From contig NZ_CP014839.1 of NCBI RefSeq assembly GCF_001931675.1, positions 4,216,001 to 4,280,000 on the forward strand: a DNA stretch of 64,000 nucleotides, written 5' to 3'. Origin of the DNA: Pandoraea thiooxydans (GTDB taxonomy: Bacteria > Pseudomonadota > Gammaproteobacteria > Burkholderiales > Burkholderiaceae). Both the position numbers and the translations under genes were made by a program. The notes below the pieces were generated by a model. It ran no database searches. It worked only from the letters and a program-made list of their open reading frames with translations, and had not been told where the DNA came from. Positions 1 to 7,877 of the stretch are shown one piece after another; position 1 is the stretch's first letter, and every line of letters starts with the position of its first letter.

Positions 1-1
1 G

Positions 2-157
2 CACGACGTCCCAGTGGGACTGACGGACCAGTTCGATGGCCTGGGCACCGGTTTCGGCTTCGCCGACCGCGCTGACGACGCCATCCGCCATCAGCAGCTG
101 CCGCACCCCTTGGCGTACGATCGTGTGGTCATCGGCGATCAATACTCTAAGCATCAT
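2..157 (-). CDS. NarL/LuxR-type response regulator, N-terminal part (cut by window edge)
   Basis: Read from the minus strand, the first 52 codons give a receiver domain start: MMLRVLIADDHTIVRQGV, with the acidic pair (residues 9-10) and the T/V-R-Q-G helix typical of NarL/FixJ regulators. The sequence leaves the window just before the expected phospho-acceptor Asp, so the HTH output domain is not seen. It starts 24 bases after the stop of the histidine kinase gene, so the two form an operon and very likely a cognate pair. The signal and targets cannot be inferred. Either of two adjacent ATGs could be the start. Confidence 0.85.
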   Translation of the reverse strand, partial: MMLRVLIADDHTIVRQGVRQLLMADGVVSAVGEAETGAQAIELVRQSHWDVV

Positions 158-181
158 GATGATTGTTCTGCGCAGGAAATG

Positions 182-913
182 TCAGGAGAGCGTGGCAGAC
201 CCTGCGCGTCGGGGCAGGGTGACGCGCACGGCCGTGCCATGGGGCTGGGCGTTTTCGATGCGAAAGGTGCCGTTGAGGGAAATGCAGCGTTCTTGCATGC
301 CTTTGAGGCCGAGCGAAGTACTTTTTCGCCGGGCGCCGGCGGGGATGCCGCGGCCGTTGTCGGCGACGGTCAGGGTAACGGATTGGCGCCTGGCGACCAG
401 AGCGACACGCAACTGCGTGGCACGCGCGTGCTTGGCGGCATTGTTGAGCGCTTCCTGAGTGATGCGAAACAGCGCGGCGGCGGTCGCCGGCTCGAGCGCA
501 TCGAGTGCCGCCGCATCGTCGCATTCCCATGCGCACGGCAGTGCGGTGCGGCGCTCGAATTGCCGGACCCAGGCGCGCAGCGCCATGCTCAGGCCGTCGC
601 GCAGTTCCGGCGGGTGCAGGTCGTGGGCCAGGGTGCTGACTGCCGTTTGCGTGTCGGCCAGTCCAAGTTCGAGCGACTCGAGCGCGCTCGACAGCGCGCT
701 GTTGCCATCAGGCGCCTGCCGGCGTACCAGTTCGAGCGTCAGACGCAAGGCGGTCAGATGCGCGCCGAGCACGTCGTGGAGTTCGCGTCCGATACGAGTG
801 CGTTCCGCATCGCGCGCGGCATTGATCTGTTGAGGCGCGAAGTGCATGACCTCGCGCCGGCGTGAGGTGCCGGGCCTGATCTGCGTCGTAATGGAATCGA
901 CGGAATGCCGCAT
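182..913 (-). CDS. Cytosolic NarX-type sensor histidine kinase
   Basis: About 243 residues. The dimerisation/phosphoacceptor motif of the HisKA_3 family is clear (ERTRIGRELHDVLGAHLTAL, His near residue 46), followed by an HATPase domain with the N-box (TQEALNNAAKHA) and G1 box (DNGRGIP) and the ending G.G..GMQER. There are no membrane segments and no recognisable sensor domain, only about 35 residues before the H-box, so it may sense through a partner or be truncated relative to membrane-bound relatives. ATG at 913 follows an AGGA-like site; a TTG lies one codon upstream. It is the first gene of an operon with the NarL-type regulator. Confidence 0.88.
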   Translation of the reverse strand: MRHSVDSITTQIRPGTSRRREVMHFAPQQINAARDAERTRIGRELHDVLGAHLTALRLTLELVRRQAPDGNSALSSALESLELGLADTQTAVSTLAHDLHPPELRDGLSMALRAWVRQFERRTALPCAWECDDAAALDALEPATAAALFRITQEALNNAAKHARATQLRVALVARRQSVTLTVADNGRGIPAGARRKSTSLGLKGMQERCISLNGTFRIENAQPHGTAVRVTLPRRAGSATLS

Positions 914-1357
914 CAAACTGTCCTGTAAATTCAGTGCACAAGCGGACTTGTCTTACGCGCTTGTTGACTTGCCGAGAATTTAACAAAATTTACATTTCGC
1001 AACAATTACAAGCGATGAAATTCTTGATAAATGACAGTTTTTCTTTTTGTTCGTTGATTTAAAAGGAAATTTATAAAAATAAGATGGTTAAAAGAAGTAA
1101 AAAGATTTGAAATCCTTAAGTAAGTAAGGGTATCTCCTTAGGGAATCGGGTCGAATTTCGCCAAAAAGCAACGCTCTCCGAATAAATATTTTTTGCGTTG
1201 TCGCCGGTTGAGCACAAATTACCGGCCGTCGAGACGGCTCGGACGACGAATCAGCATGACCGACGCGGACACATCGGTGGGGTTTGTAAGAATTTGTAAG
1301 GCATGGCGGTACGCCGTTCGGCTCGAGTGAATCGCCCGCCGTGCCCCGGCGTGATGA
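914..1357. other. AT-rich intergenic region upstream of the kinase-regulator operon
   Basis: About 440 bases without a convincing gene. The part from roughly 960 to 1205 is strikingly AT-rich (runs such as tttaacaaaatttacattt and aatttataaaaataag) inside otherwise GC-rich DNA. It lies between the kinase start at 913 and the 3' end of the next minus-strand kinase gene, so it is the upstream region of the NarL-type operon only. It holds the inverted repeat annotated at 1125-1140. Confidence 0.7.
1125..1140. promoter_or_regulatory. Inverted repeat TAAGGGTATCTCCTTA, possible LuxR/RcsB-type operator
   Basis: The arms TAAGG and CCTTA are perfectly complementary around a 6-base centre. Size and sequence resemble the RcsB-type box (TAAGnnTATTCnTA-like) used by NarL/LuxR response regulators. 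It lies about 210 bases upstream of the kinase start and is the only strong palindrome in the AT-rich spacer. Autoregulation by the adjacent regulator is an inference. Confidence 0.4.
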
Positions 1358-2752
1358 CTAGGTGCCGCGATTCGAGGGTGCGGCCAGCGGCAGACGCACG
1401 CAAACAGCCAGGCCAATGCCGCCCGGGCCGGCTGCCAGTTCGATGGCGCCCTGACTGGCCGCGACGATCTCCTTGACGATCGCCAGGCCCAGACCGGTGC
1501 CTTCCTGTCCGGGGGCGGCGTGGCGATAGAAGCGCTCGAATACGCGGGCGCGGGCTTCGGCGCCGATGCCGGGGCCATTGTCCAGCACGACCAGTTCGGC
1601 AGCCTGACCGCGCCGGTGCGTCGATACGGTGACCTTGCCGCCCGACGGGATGTAACGGATCGCGTTGTCGACCAGGTTCATGACCAGTGCGCTGAATAGA
1701 CCCGCATTACCGGTGACCCACACCGGGCTTGGGTCGGCCTCGAGTCCCAGATCGATGTCGCGGCGTTGCGCCAGCGCGGCCAGCTCTTCGAGTACGGCCG
1801 CGCTGACGGCCACCAGGTCGACGGGCTGGCGCAGCAGCGCGGCCGTGTTGGCCGCTTCGGCCTGCGCGAGCAGCAACAGTTTGTTGGTCAGGTCGATCAT
1901 GCTGCGGCTGCTGTTGTGCATCGCGTCGAGCACGTCGGCGACGGCGGCGCGGTCGTCGAGCTGGGTGGCGAACTGAATTTGCGTGTCGAGCAGGGTGAGT
2001 GGGGTGCGCAGCTGATGCGCGGCGTCGGCGATGAAGCGCTTTTGCGCGGCCACCTGGGTGTGCAGCCGTTGGATACACAGATTGATCGCATCGACCACGG
2101 GGCGCAATTCGAGGTGCAGGTCGCCGGCGCGAATCGGCGCGAGCTCCATCGGGTCGCGTCCGGCGACGTCGTCCTTGAGGCGAATGATCGGGCGCAGTTC
2201 CATGGTCAGCCCAATCACCGCGAGCAATACGGTGAGCGCCAGCATGGCTACCTGACGATGCAGCGATGGCCGCCATAGCTCGGCGAGCATGCGGTCATGG
2301 CCGCGCCGGGTTTGTCCGACCAGAATGGCGACGCGGTGCGGCACGCCCGAGTCGTACATGGTGCGGATCGTTTTTGCCACGCGTATCGGCTGGCCGCCGA
2401 GGACAGCGTTGCGGTAGGTTGGCGCGGCGGCCGAGAAAGGCGCGGCGAACGGGAAGTCGGGGATGCCGGCGAGCAGCCGGCCATGCTCGGTGATCACCTG
2501 GTAATAGACCTCGTCCCGATCGGGGGAGGCGAACAACTCCAGCGCCGCCGGCGGCACGCTCACGTGCAGCGAGCCGTCGATCCAGCCGAGCTGGCCGGCG
2601 ATCACCTGGGCCGACGTCGACAGAGCCCGGTCCTGGATCAGGTCGGCGGTGTCGCGCGCACTGAGGTAGGCCAGCCAGGCGCTGACGCCGATGTACAGCG
2701 TGAGGGGAATCAGCAGCCACAGCAGCAGCCGCAGGCGCAGGCTCGAGATCAT
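1358..2752 (-). CDS. TctE/QseC-like membrane sensor histidine kinase
   Basis: 464 residues. Transmembrane segments lie at about residues 7-30 and 166-184 and enclose a periplasmic domain of about 135 residues resembling the 2CSK_N domain of tricarboxylate-sensing TctE kinases. HisKA motif: FIADAAHQLRTPL, His246. The HATPase domain carries the N-box (NLVDNAIRY), DNGPGI and GTGLGLAIVKEI. The ATG overlaps the stop of the upstream regulator gene by 4 bases, so the two are translationally coupled. It is divergent from an ABC transporter operon, which suggests it senses the transported solute. The ligand is not identifiable. Confidence 0.9.
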   Translation of the reverse strand: MISSLRLRLLLWLLIPLTLYIGVSAWLAYLSARDTADLIQDRALSTSAQVIAGQLGWIDGSLHVSVPPAALELFASPDRDEVYYQVITEHGRLLAGIPDFPFAAPFSAAAPTYRNAVLGGQPIRVAKTIRTMYDSGVPHRVAILVGQTRRGHDRMLAELWRPSLHRQVAMLALTVLLAVIGLTMELRPIIRLKDDVAGRDPMELAPIRAGDLHLELRPVVDAINLCIQRLHTQVAAQKRFIADAAHQLRTPLTLLDTQIQFATQLDDRAAVADVLDAMHNSSRSMIDLTNKLLLLAQAEAANTAALLRQPVDLVAVSAAVLEELAALAQRRDIDLGLEADPSPVWVTGNAGLFSALVMNLVDNAIRYIPSGGKVTVSTHRRGQAAELVVLDNGPGIGAEARARVFERFYRHAAPGQEGTGLGLAIVKEIVAASQGAIELAAGPGGIGLAVCVRLPLAAPSNRGT

Positions 2753-3423
2753 GGCCGGTCTTTCGGGCGTAGCAGATAGCCCAGGCCGCGCAGCGTCATG
2801 ATGCCGGCCTGGCAGGGTTCGAGTTTCTTGCGCAGGCGATGGACGTAGATTTCGATGGCATCCTCGCTGGGCTCGTCATCCAGGCCAAACACGCCGCTCA
2901 TCAGCGCACTCTTCGAGATGGTCTTGCCCTGCTTGAGCATCAGGATCTCCAGCACGGCGTGTTCGCGCGCCGGCAGCATGAGGACTTTGCCGGCAATCGC
3001 GAACTCACGGGTGTGCGTGTTGTAGCTGAGGTCGGCGCAATTCATCTCGGCCGCCTTGTCCGGTGTTTGCCGGCGCACCAGTGCTTTGATGCGGGCCACC
3101 AGCTCGCGGACTTCGAACGGCTTGACGAGGTAGTCGTCGGCGCCCACGCCCAGGCAATCGACCTTCTCGTCGACCGAGCCGCTGGCGGTGAGAATGATCA
3201 CCGGGACGTTGTCGCGTCGCTCGCGCAACCGGCGCAACACGCTCTTGCCGCTCATTTGCGGCAGCATCAGGTCGAGCAGCACGACGTCGTAGGCCTCGCT
3301 TTGCAGCAGGCGGTCGGCGGTGTCGCCGTCGCTGGCCGCGTCGACGGTGAACTTTTCCTCGCGCAGCATTTTGGCGAGCCAGTGCGAGAGCGGCAAGTTA
3401 TCTTCGATGAGCAGTAATTTCAT
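2749..3423 (-). CDS. TctD/QseB-like OmpR-family response regulator
   Basis: 224 residues from the ATG that begins MKLLLIEDN; longer in-frame starts would add residues ahead of the canonical receiver start. Phospho-acceptor Asp51 (VVLLDLMLPQ), conserved Thr (ILTASG) and Lys (YLVKPF) are present. The C-terminal winged helix ends in VHRLRKKLEP...LRGLGYLL, as in the OmpR/QseB group. Its 3' end overlaps the partner kinase by 4 bases. The start lies 168 bases from the divergent substrate-binding protein gene at 3591, the probable target promoter. Confidence 0.92.
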   Translation of the reverse strand: MKLLLIEDNLPLSHWLAKMLREEKFTVDAASDGDTADRLLQSEAYDVVLLDLMLPQMSGKSVLRRLRERRDNVPVIILTASGSVDEKVDCLGVGADDYLVKPFEVRELVARIKALVRRQTPDKAAEMNCADLSYNTHTREFAIAGKVLMLPAREHAVLEILMLKQGKTISKSALMSGVFGLDDEPSEDAIEIYVHRLRKKLEPCQAGIMTLRGLGYLLRPKDRP

Positions 3424-3534
3424 TGGTTGGGGCCGCTGGCCTACTCTGCCAGGGTTTGTACGTAGCGCCTGCAAAAAATCGAGGTTTAGAAAGCTGGATG
3501 AAAGGTGCGCACGCCTAGAATCGCTTCGCAGTAT

Positions 3535-3553
3535 CGCCTTTATCGTGAAGGCG
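3535..3553. promoter_or_regulatory. Short inverted repeat in the divergent regulator/transporter promoter region
   Basis: CGCCTT and AAGGCG are separated by 7 bases, 38-56 bases upstream of the binding-protein start and about 110 bases from the regulator start. It is a candidate site for the TctD-like regulator or another factor. With only 6-base arms, chance is possible. Confidence 0.25.
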
Positions 3554-3590
3554 GTCTCATTATCCCGAAAAAATTATAGGAGACAACACC

Positions 3591-4652
3591 ATGCGTGTTA
3601 TGACCCGTTCTGGCCGGCCCCTGGTTCGCTCCCTGGTGGCATCGAGTATCCTCGGCGCGCTGTTGAGCGCGGGCATGGGTGCAGGGGTGGGCGCGGCACA
3701 GGCTGCCGACGCACCCAAGATATCGATCATGGTGGGCGGCATAAACAAGCTGATTTATCTGCCGGCCAAATTGACCCAGCAGCTGGGTTACTTCAAGGAC
3801 GAGGGGCTGGACGTCGAGTTGCTGTCGCAGCCGGCGGGGGTCGACGCCGAGAACGAATTGCTGGCCGGCGCCGTGCAGGGTGTGGTCGGCTTCTACGATC
3901 ACTCGATCGACCTGCAAAGCAAGGGCAAGGAGGTCGAGGCTATCGTGGTGTTCGGCCAGGTGCCCGGCGAGGTCGAACTGGTGTCGTCGAGCGCGGCCGC
4001 ACAGATCAAGAGCATGGCCGACATCAAGGGCAAGACGCTGGGGGTGACCGGCCTGGGCGCGTCGACCAACTTCCTGACGCAGTTTCTCGCGGCCAAGAAC
4101 GGCGTCAAGTCGAGCGAGTTTTCGGTGCTGCCGGTCGGCGCCGGCAATACCTTCATCGCCGCCATGCAGCAAAAGCGCATCGACGCCGGCATGACTTCCG
4201 AGCCGACGGCCTCGCGCCTGCTGTCGACCGGCCAGGCCTCGGTGCTGGTTGACATGCGCTCGCTCGAAGGCACCGAAAAGGCGCTGGGCGGCGCTTATCC
4301 GGCGTCGAGCTTCTACGTCAACCGCGCCTGGGCTCAGTCTCACAAGGCGGAAGCGGCCAAGCTGGCACGCGCGTTCGTCAGAACGCTGCAATTCATTCAT
4401 ACGCATACGCCCGAGCAAATCGCCGAGAAGATGCCGAAGGATTACTACGCCAACAACAAGGCGTTGTATTTGCAGGCGCTGACCAACTCGATGCCGATGT
4501 ACTCCCCCAACGGCAAGATGCCCGTCGGGGGGCCGGAAACGGTGCTCAAGGTGATGTCGTCGTTCAATCCGAACGTCAAAGGCAAGCATATCGATCTGTC
4601 GAAGACCTATACCAACGAGTTCGTCGACCAGGCGCTGCACGCCAGCAAGTAA
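3591..4652 (+). CDS. NitT/TauT-type ABC transporter substrate-binding protein
   Basis: 353 residues. A signal peptide (basic start, hydrophobic stretch about 13-37, AQA-AD cleavage near 38) precedes a mature SsuA/THI5-like fold: an early NKLIYLPAKLTQQLGYFKDEGLDVEL segment (split here: lysine-tyrosine start, then GYF-x4-LDV), a GDVGF-like AVQGVVGFYDH motif and GLGASTNF. An AGGAGA ribosome site precedes the ATG. It starts an operon with the ATPase at 4763 and permease at 5596. The family carries nitrate, sulfonates, taurine, pyrimidine precursors and aromatic acids; the substrate here cannot be assigned. The divergent TctDE-like pair probably regulates it. Confidence 0.9.
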   Translation: MRVMTRSGRPLVRSLVASSILGALLSAGMGAGVGAAQAADAPKISIMVGGINKLIYLPAKLTQQLGYFKDEGLDVELLSQPAGVDAENELLAGAVQGVVGFYDHSIDLQSKGKEVEAIVVFGQVPGEVELVSSSAAAQIKSMADIKGKTLGVTGLGASTNFLTQFLAAKNGVKSSEFSVLPVGAGNTFIAAMQQKRIDAGMTSEPTASRLLSTGQASVLVDMRSLEGTEKALGGAYPASSFYVNRAWAQSHKAEAAKLARAFVRTLQFIHTHTPEQIAEKMPKDYYANNKALYLQALTNSMPMYSPNGKMPVGGPETVLKVMSSFNPNVKGKHIDLSKTYTNEFVDQALHASK

Positions 4653-4668
4653 AGCTCTTCCCGCGAGC

Positions 4669-4689
4669 CCCCGGCACGCCGTGCCGGGG
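4669..4689 (+). promoter_or_regulatory. Intercistronic GC hairpin after the binding-protein gene
   Basis: CCCCGGCACG pairs with CGTGCCGGGG around a single-base centre, and no T-run follows. Such hairpins between a binding-protein gene and its ATPase gene commonly stabilise the 5' mRNA and raise binding-protein dosage; that role is inferred from position. Confidence 0.5.
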
Positions 4690-4762
4690 ATCGATACCCC
4701 CGCCATTCGGCGCGTCTGACGATGCGGGGGCACGCTCGCGCTTCGTATTTGAAGGATTCCTT

Positions 4763-5560
4763 ATGAACCCATCCGTTTCCCGCGACACGCCGGCGATCGA
4801 ATTCAACCACGTGTCGTGCCGCTTCATTTCGCCCGACGGCAAGGCGACCGTGGCCCTGCGCGATTTCACCATGAGCGTGGCGCGCGGCGAGTTCGTCGCA
4901 GTGGTGGGTCCGACCGGTTGCGGCAAGTCGACCACGTTGAGCCTGATCACCGGCCTGCTCAAGCCGACCGTCGGCGAGGTGCGCGTGATGGGCGTGCCGG
5001 TCAGCGGCATCGATCCGCGCATCGGCTTTGTGTTTCAGAACGATGCGGTTTTTCCCTGGCGCAACGTGATCGACAACGTGGCAGCCGGACCGATGTTTCG
5101 CGGGCAGTCGAAGCAGGCCGCGCATGAGTTGGCGCGCGAGTGGATACGCCGGGTCGGGCTCGACAAGTTCGCGCATCATTACCCGCATCAGCTCTCGGGC
5201 GGCATGCGCAAGCGCGTGGCCCTGGCGCAGACTTTCATCAATCGCCCCGAAATCCTGCTGATGGACGAGCCGTTCAGCGCGCTCGACATGCAAACGCGCA
5301 CGCTGATGCAGGATGAACTGTTGCAGCTGTGGGCGGGCAACGCCGGATCGGTGGTGTTCGTGACGCACGATCTCGAGGAGGCGATCGCCCTGGCCGACCG
5401 CGTGTTCGTGCTCTCGGCGCGGCCGGCCACGCTCAAGCGCGTCTACAACATCGATCTGCCGCGCCCGCGCATCACTTCAGAAGTGCGCTACGAACAGCGG
5501 TTTATCGATCTCTCTCGCGAAATCTGGGCGGATTTGCGCGAGGAAGTCCAGATCGGCTGA
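4763..5560 (+). CDS. NitT/TauT-type ABC transporter ATP-binding protein
   Basis: 265 residues. Walker A GPTGCGKST (about residues 49-57), Q-loop FVFQNDAVFPW, ABC signature LSGGMRKRVALAQ, Walker B ILLMDEPFSALD and H-loop VFVTHDLEEAIALADR are all intact, in the SsuB/TauB arrangement. AAGGA precedes the ATG. It is the middle gene of the transporter operon, 35 bases before the permease gene, and should power uptake at the inner membrane. Confidence 0.94.
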   Translation: MNPSVSRDTPAIEFNHVSCRFISPDGKATVALRDFTMSVARGEFVAVVGPTGCGKSTTLSLITGLLKPTVGEVRVMGVPVSGIDPRIGFVFQNDAVFPWRNVIDNVAAGPMFRGQSKQAAHELAREWIRRVGLDKFAHHYPHQLSGGMRKRVALAQTFINRPEILLMDEPFSALDMQTRTLMQDELLQLWAGNAGSVVFVTHDLEEAIALADRVFVLSARPATLKRVYNIDLPRPRITSEVRYEQRFIDLSREIWADLREEVQIG

Positions 5561-5595
5561 TCGATCAACTCCCAGCAATTGGCAAGGTAAACACC

Positions 5596-6450
5596 ATGAG
5601 TGAACAAGTGACGATGGACGGCTTCGACGACGTCAGCATGGCGCGCGAAGAGCAGCGGGCTCAGCGCAGGATTCGGCAGCGCTACTGGTTTGTGATTTTC
5701 CTGCGCGTGGCGATTCTGGTGGTGGCGCTGGGCGGCTGGGAGGTGGCGGCCGACATGAAATGGATCGATCCGTTCTTCTTTTCGCAGCCGTCGCTGATCG
5801 TGGCACAGATCTACGATTGGTTTGTCAATGGCACTTCGCAGGGACCGTTGCTCACGCAGGTGCTGGTGACCCTGGAGGAAACGGCGCTGGGCTTCCTGAT
5901 CGGCTCGGTCGCGGGCGTGATCTTCGGCATCGTGCTGGGGCGCAACAAGTTGCTGTCTGACGTCTTCAGCCTGTATATCCAGATTGCCAATTCGATCCCG
6001 CGCGTGGTGCTGGGCTCGATCTTCGTGATCGCCTTGGGCCTGGGCATGGCCTCGAAGGTGGCGCTGGCCGTCGTGATGGTGTTCTTCGTGGTATTCGGCA
6101 ATGCGTTCCAGGGGGTGCGTGAAGCCGACCGCTATATGATCGCCAATGCGCAGATTCTGGGGGCGTCGCCGCGACAATTGACCATGTCGGTAGTGATTCC
6201 GTCGGCGCTGAGCTGGATCCTGGCAAGCCTGCACGTGAGCTTCGGCTTCGCGCTGGTGGGCGCGGTCGTGGGCGAATTTCTCGGCTCGAAGCAGGGCATC
6301 GGCTTGCTGATCTCGACCGCTCAAGGCGCATTCAACGCCAGCGGCGTGTTCGCAGCGATGATCGTGCTGGCCGTGGTGGCGCTGGCCGCCGATTATGTGC
6401 TGACGTCGCTGGAGAAGCGCCTGCTCAAATGGCGCCCAGCGGCCTTTTGA
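5596..6450 (+). CDS. NitT/TauT-type ABC transporter permease
   Basis: 284 residues from the ATG reading MSEQVTMDGF; the upstream extension of the frame overlaps the ATPase gene and is not credible. It has a cytoplasmic N-terminus of about 35 residues, a first membrane segment near 36-55 and five or more further segments. The inner-membrane component EAA-type loop (GVREADRYMIANAQILGASPRQL region, split by the conserved ..ILGAS) contacts the ATPase. It is the last gene of the operon and is followed by a rho-independent terminator. Confidence 0.92.
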   Translation: MSEQVTMDGFDDVSMAREEQRAQRRIRQRYWFVIFLRVAILVVALGGWEVAADMKWIDPFFFSQPSLIVAQIYDWFVNGTSQGPLLTQVLVTLEETALGFLIGSVAGVIFGIVLGRNKLLSDVFSLYIQIANSIPRVVLGSIFVIALGLGMASKVALAVVMVFFVVFGNAFQGVREADRYMIANAQILGASPRQLTMSVVIPSALSWILASLHVSFGFALVGAVVGEFLGSKQGIGLLISTAQGAFNASGVFAAMIVLAVVALAADYVLTSLEKRLLKWRPAAF

Positions 6451-6493
6451 ACCAAGGCCGAGTCACGCCTGTACCAATAGGTCGTTGAATGAG

Positions 6494-6531
6494 GCGGTGG
6501 CGGTGCGCGTGGCGCGCCGCCACCGCTTTTT
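6494..6531 (+). terminator. Rho-independent terminator of the ABC transporter operon
   Basis: Perfect 10-bp stem GCGGTGGCGG/CCGCCACCGC with a 13-base loop, followed by TTTTT. It begins 43 bases after the permease stop and its T-run reaches the stop codon of the convergent SYLF gene. Confidence 0.85.
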
Positions 6532-7112
6532 CATTCGACCTTGAGCCGGGTGATCTTCGTGCCTTCGATACTGAGGTTGGCCATCAGCCCTTGATTGGTC
6601 ATCACGATGACGTCAACCGGGGCGGTTGCCGTGTTGAGGTCGACGTTGCCGTTGGCGCCCGCCTTGACGACGGCCACCGAGGCGTCCACGCCGGCGGTCC
6701 AGCCCTGGCTGCCGCGGAATTTATCCAACGCCTCCTGCGTCATGAACAGGAAGATGACGGCTTTGGACTGAGCGCCGATTTGCAGTCCGAATGAACCGGA
6801 GGCCGTGTTGTAGTAACCGACCGTTCGGCCGCCCACACGCAGTGCGCCTTCGCCGTATTGCGCGCCAACCACGAAGCCGGCAGCCAGTACGGACGGAAAT
6901 ACCAGCACGCCGCGCGCCTTGTCGACCAGTTCCCGCGAGCCGGGTACCGTCGTGTATAGACGATTGAGCGTGGCGGTGGTGTCGGCATCGATTTGCCGGG
7001 CCTTATCGGTGCTGGTGACGCTCGACATCGGGGTGGTGGTGCAGCCGGAGAGCACCAGAGTCGTTGCGCAAAGCGCGGCGGCTGATTTGACCAAAAACTC
7101 TCTTTTATGCAT
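6531..7112 (-). CDS. SYLF-domain (YSC84-type) lipoprotein
   Basis: 193 residues. A signal sequence with lipobox VLSGC (Cys24) predicts an outer- or inner-membrane lipoprotein. The rest matches the SYLF/YSC84 lipid-binding pattern: an ARGVLVFP motif, GFVVGAQYGEG, VGYYNTASGSFGLQIGAQ and a late MTNQGLMANLSIEGTKI. Bacterial members are common but poorly characterised; phosphoinositide binding is shown only for eukaryotic relatives. It stands alone, convergent with the ABC operon, with its promoter somewhere in 7113-7300. Confidence 0.85.
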   Translation of the reverse strand: MHKREFLVKSAAALCATTLVLSGCTTTPMSSVTSTDKARQIDADTTATLNRLYTTVPGSRELVDKARGVLVFPSVLAAGFVVGAQYGEGALRVGGRTVGYYNTASGSFGLQIGAQSKAVIFLFMTQEALDKFRGSQGWTAGVDASVAVVKAGANGNVDLNTATAPVDVIVMTNQGLMANLSIEGTKITRLKVE

Positions 7113-7346
7113 TTCGTTCTCCGCGACAGTTCAATGATGTAACCTGCGGCGATGGCGAAGCGCTGTTGCATCGACATGCGCGCAGGGATGGCGTGAATGT
7201 AGCGCTGCGGGATCTCTGGTCTTGTGCTGCTGCATTTTTGCAAATGCGTAAATTCATTATGCGGGTAAATCCCTGCTTGTCAAGAATCGGAGTGCTGGGC
7301 GTGTCTCGAGATTTTTTCAATTTCATGAAATTTGACAAGCCGCTCA

Positions 7347-7361
7347 TATGTTACTAACATA
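7347..7361. promoter_or_regulatory. Palindromic operator TATGTTACTAACATA before the Rrf2 gene
   Basis: A perfect 15-base palindrome (7-base arms, central C) ending 21 bases upstream of the Rrf2-family start codon. A related core (TATGTnACTA) occurs again upstream of the next gene, which supports autoregulation by this repressor. Confidence 0.6.
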
Positions 7362-7382
7362 GTCACACATTGGGCCATCACG

Positions 7383-7817
7383 ATGACTACCAGCAGCCGA
7401 TTCGCCGTTGCCGTACATATATTGACGTTGCTTGCCGGCGGCGACGGACCTATCCCGTCGACGTTGATCGCCGGCAGCGTGGGCACCAATCCGGCATTGA
7501 TTCGCCGGTTGATCTCGCGTTTGGCCGAGGCCGGTTTGGTGGCATCGGAAATGGGCTCGCAAGGCGGGGCTACGCTGGCCAGGCCTGCGGCGAAGATTAC
7601 GCTGCTGGAGATCTTTCGGGCAGTCGAGTCGACCGATCTCATCGCACTGCATCGCAGCGCGCCGAACCCGGCGTGCACGGTCGGCAAGGAAATCACCGGT
7701 GTATTGCAGCGGGTCGCCGAAAAAGCACAGGCAGCGATGGACGGTGTGCTTGCGGATCTGACGATTGCCGACATGCTGTCGCAGGTCAGGGCGGCTGGTC
7801 GTCGGGGCCGCCGGTGA
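7383..7817 (+). CDS. Rrf2-family transcriptional regulator (YwnA-like)
   Basis: 144 residues from the ATG beginning MTTSSRFAVAVHIL, the canonical Rrf2 start; an upstream in-frame start would run through the operator palindrome. The winged helix (about 5-60) contains TNPALIRRLISRLAEAGLV. Only one cysteine is present (about residue 98, PNPACTVG), so the three-cysteine Fe-S site of IscR/NsrR is absent; a thiol-based or other signal is likelier, as proposed for YwnA-type members. It lies 60 bases before an NAD(P)-binding reductase gene, the same pairing as ywnA/ywnB in Bacillus. Confidence 0.88.
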   Translation: MTTSSRFAVAVHILTLLAGGDGPIPSTLIAGSVGTNPALIRRLISRLAEAGLVASEMGSQGGATLARPAAKITLLEIFRAVESTDLIALHRSAPNPACTVGKEITGVLQRVAEKAQAAMDGVLADLTIADMLSQVRAAGRRGRR

Positions 7818-7828
7818 ATTTTTTTACC

Positions 7829-7848
7829 CCAATATGTAACTATATTGG
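7829..7848. promoter_or_regulatory. Second Rrf2-type palindrome, CCAATAT-N6-ATATTGG
   Basis: Perfect 7-base arms around GTAACT, in the short gap between the Rrf2 gene and the reductase gene, 30 bases before the latter's ATG. It shares TATGTnACTA with the site at 7347-7361, so both genes probably answer to the same repressor. Confidence 0.55.
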
Positions 7849-7877
7849 TTTCATATTGCATTGAGGAGGAAATCATT

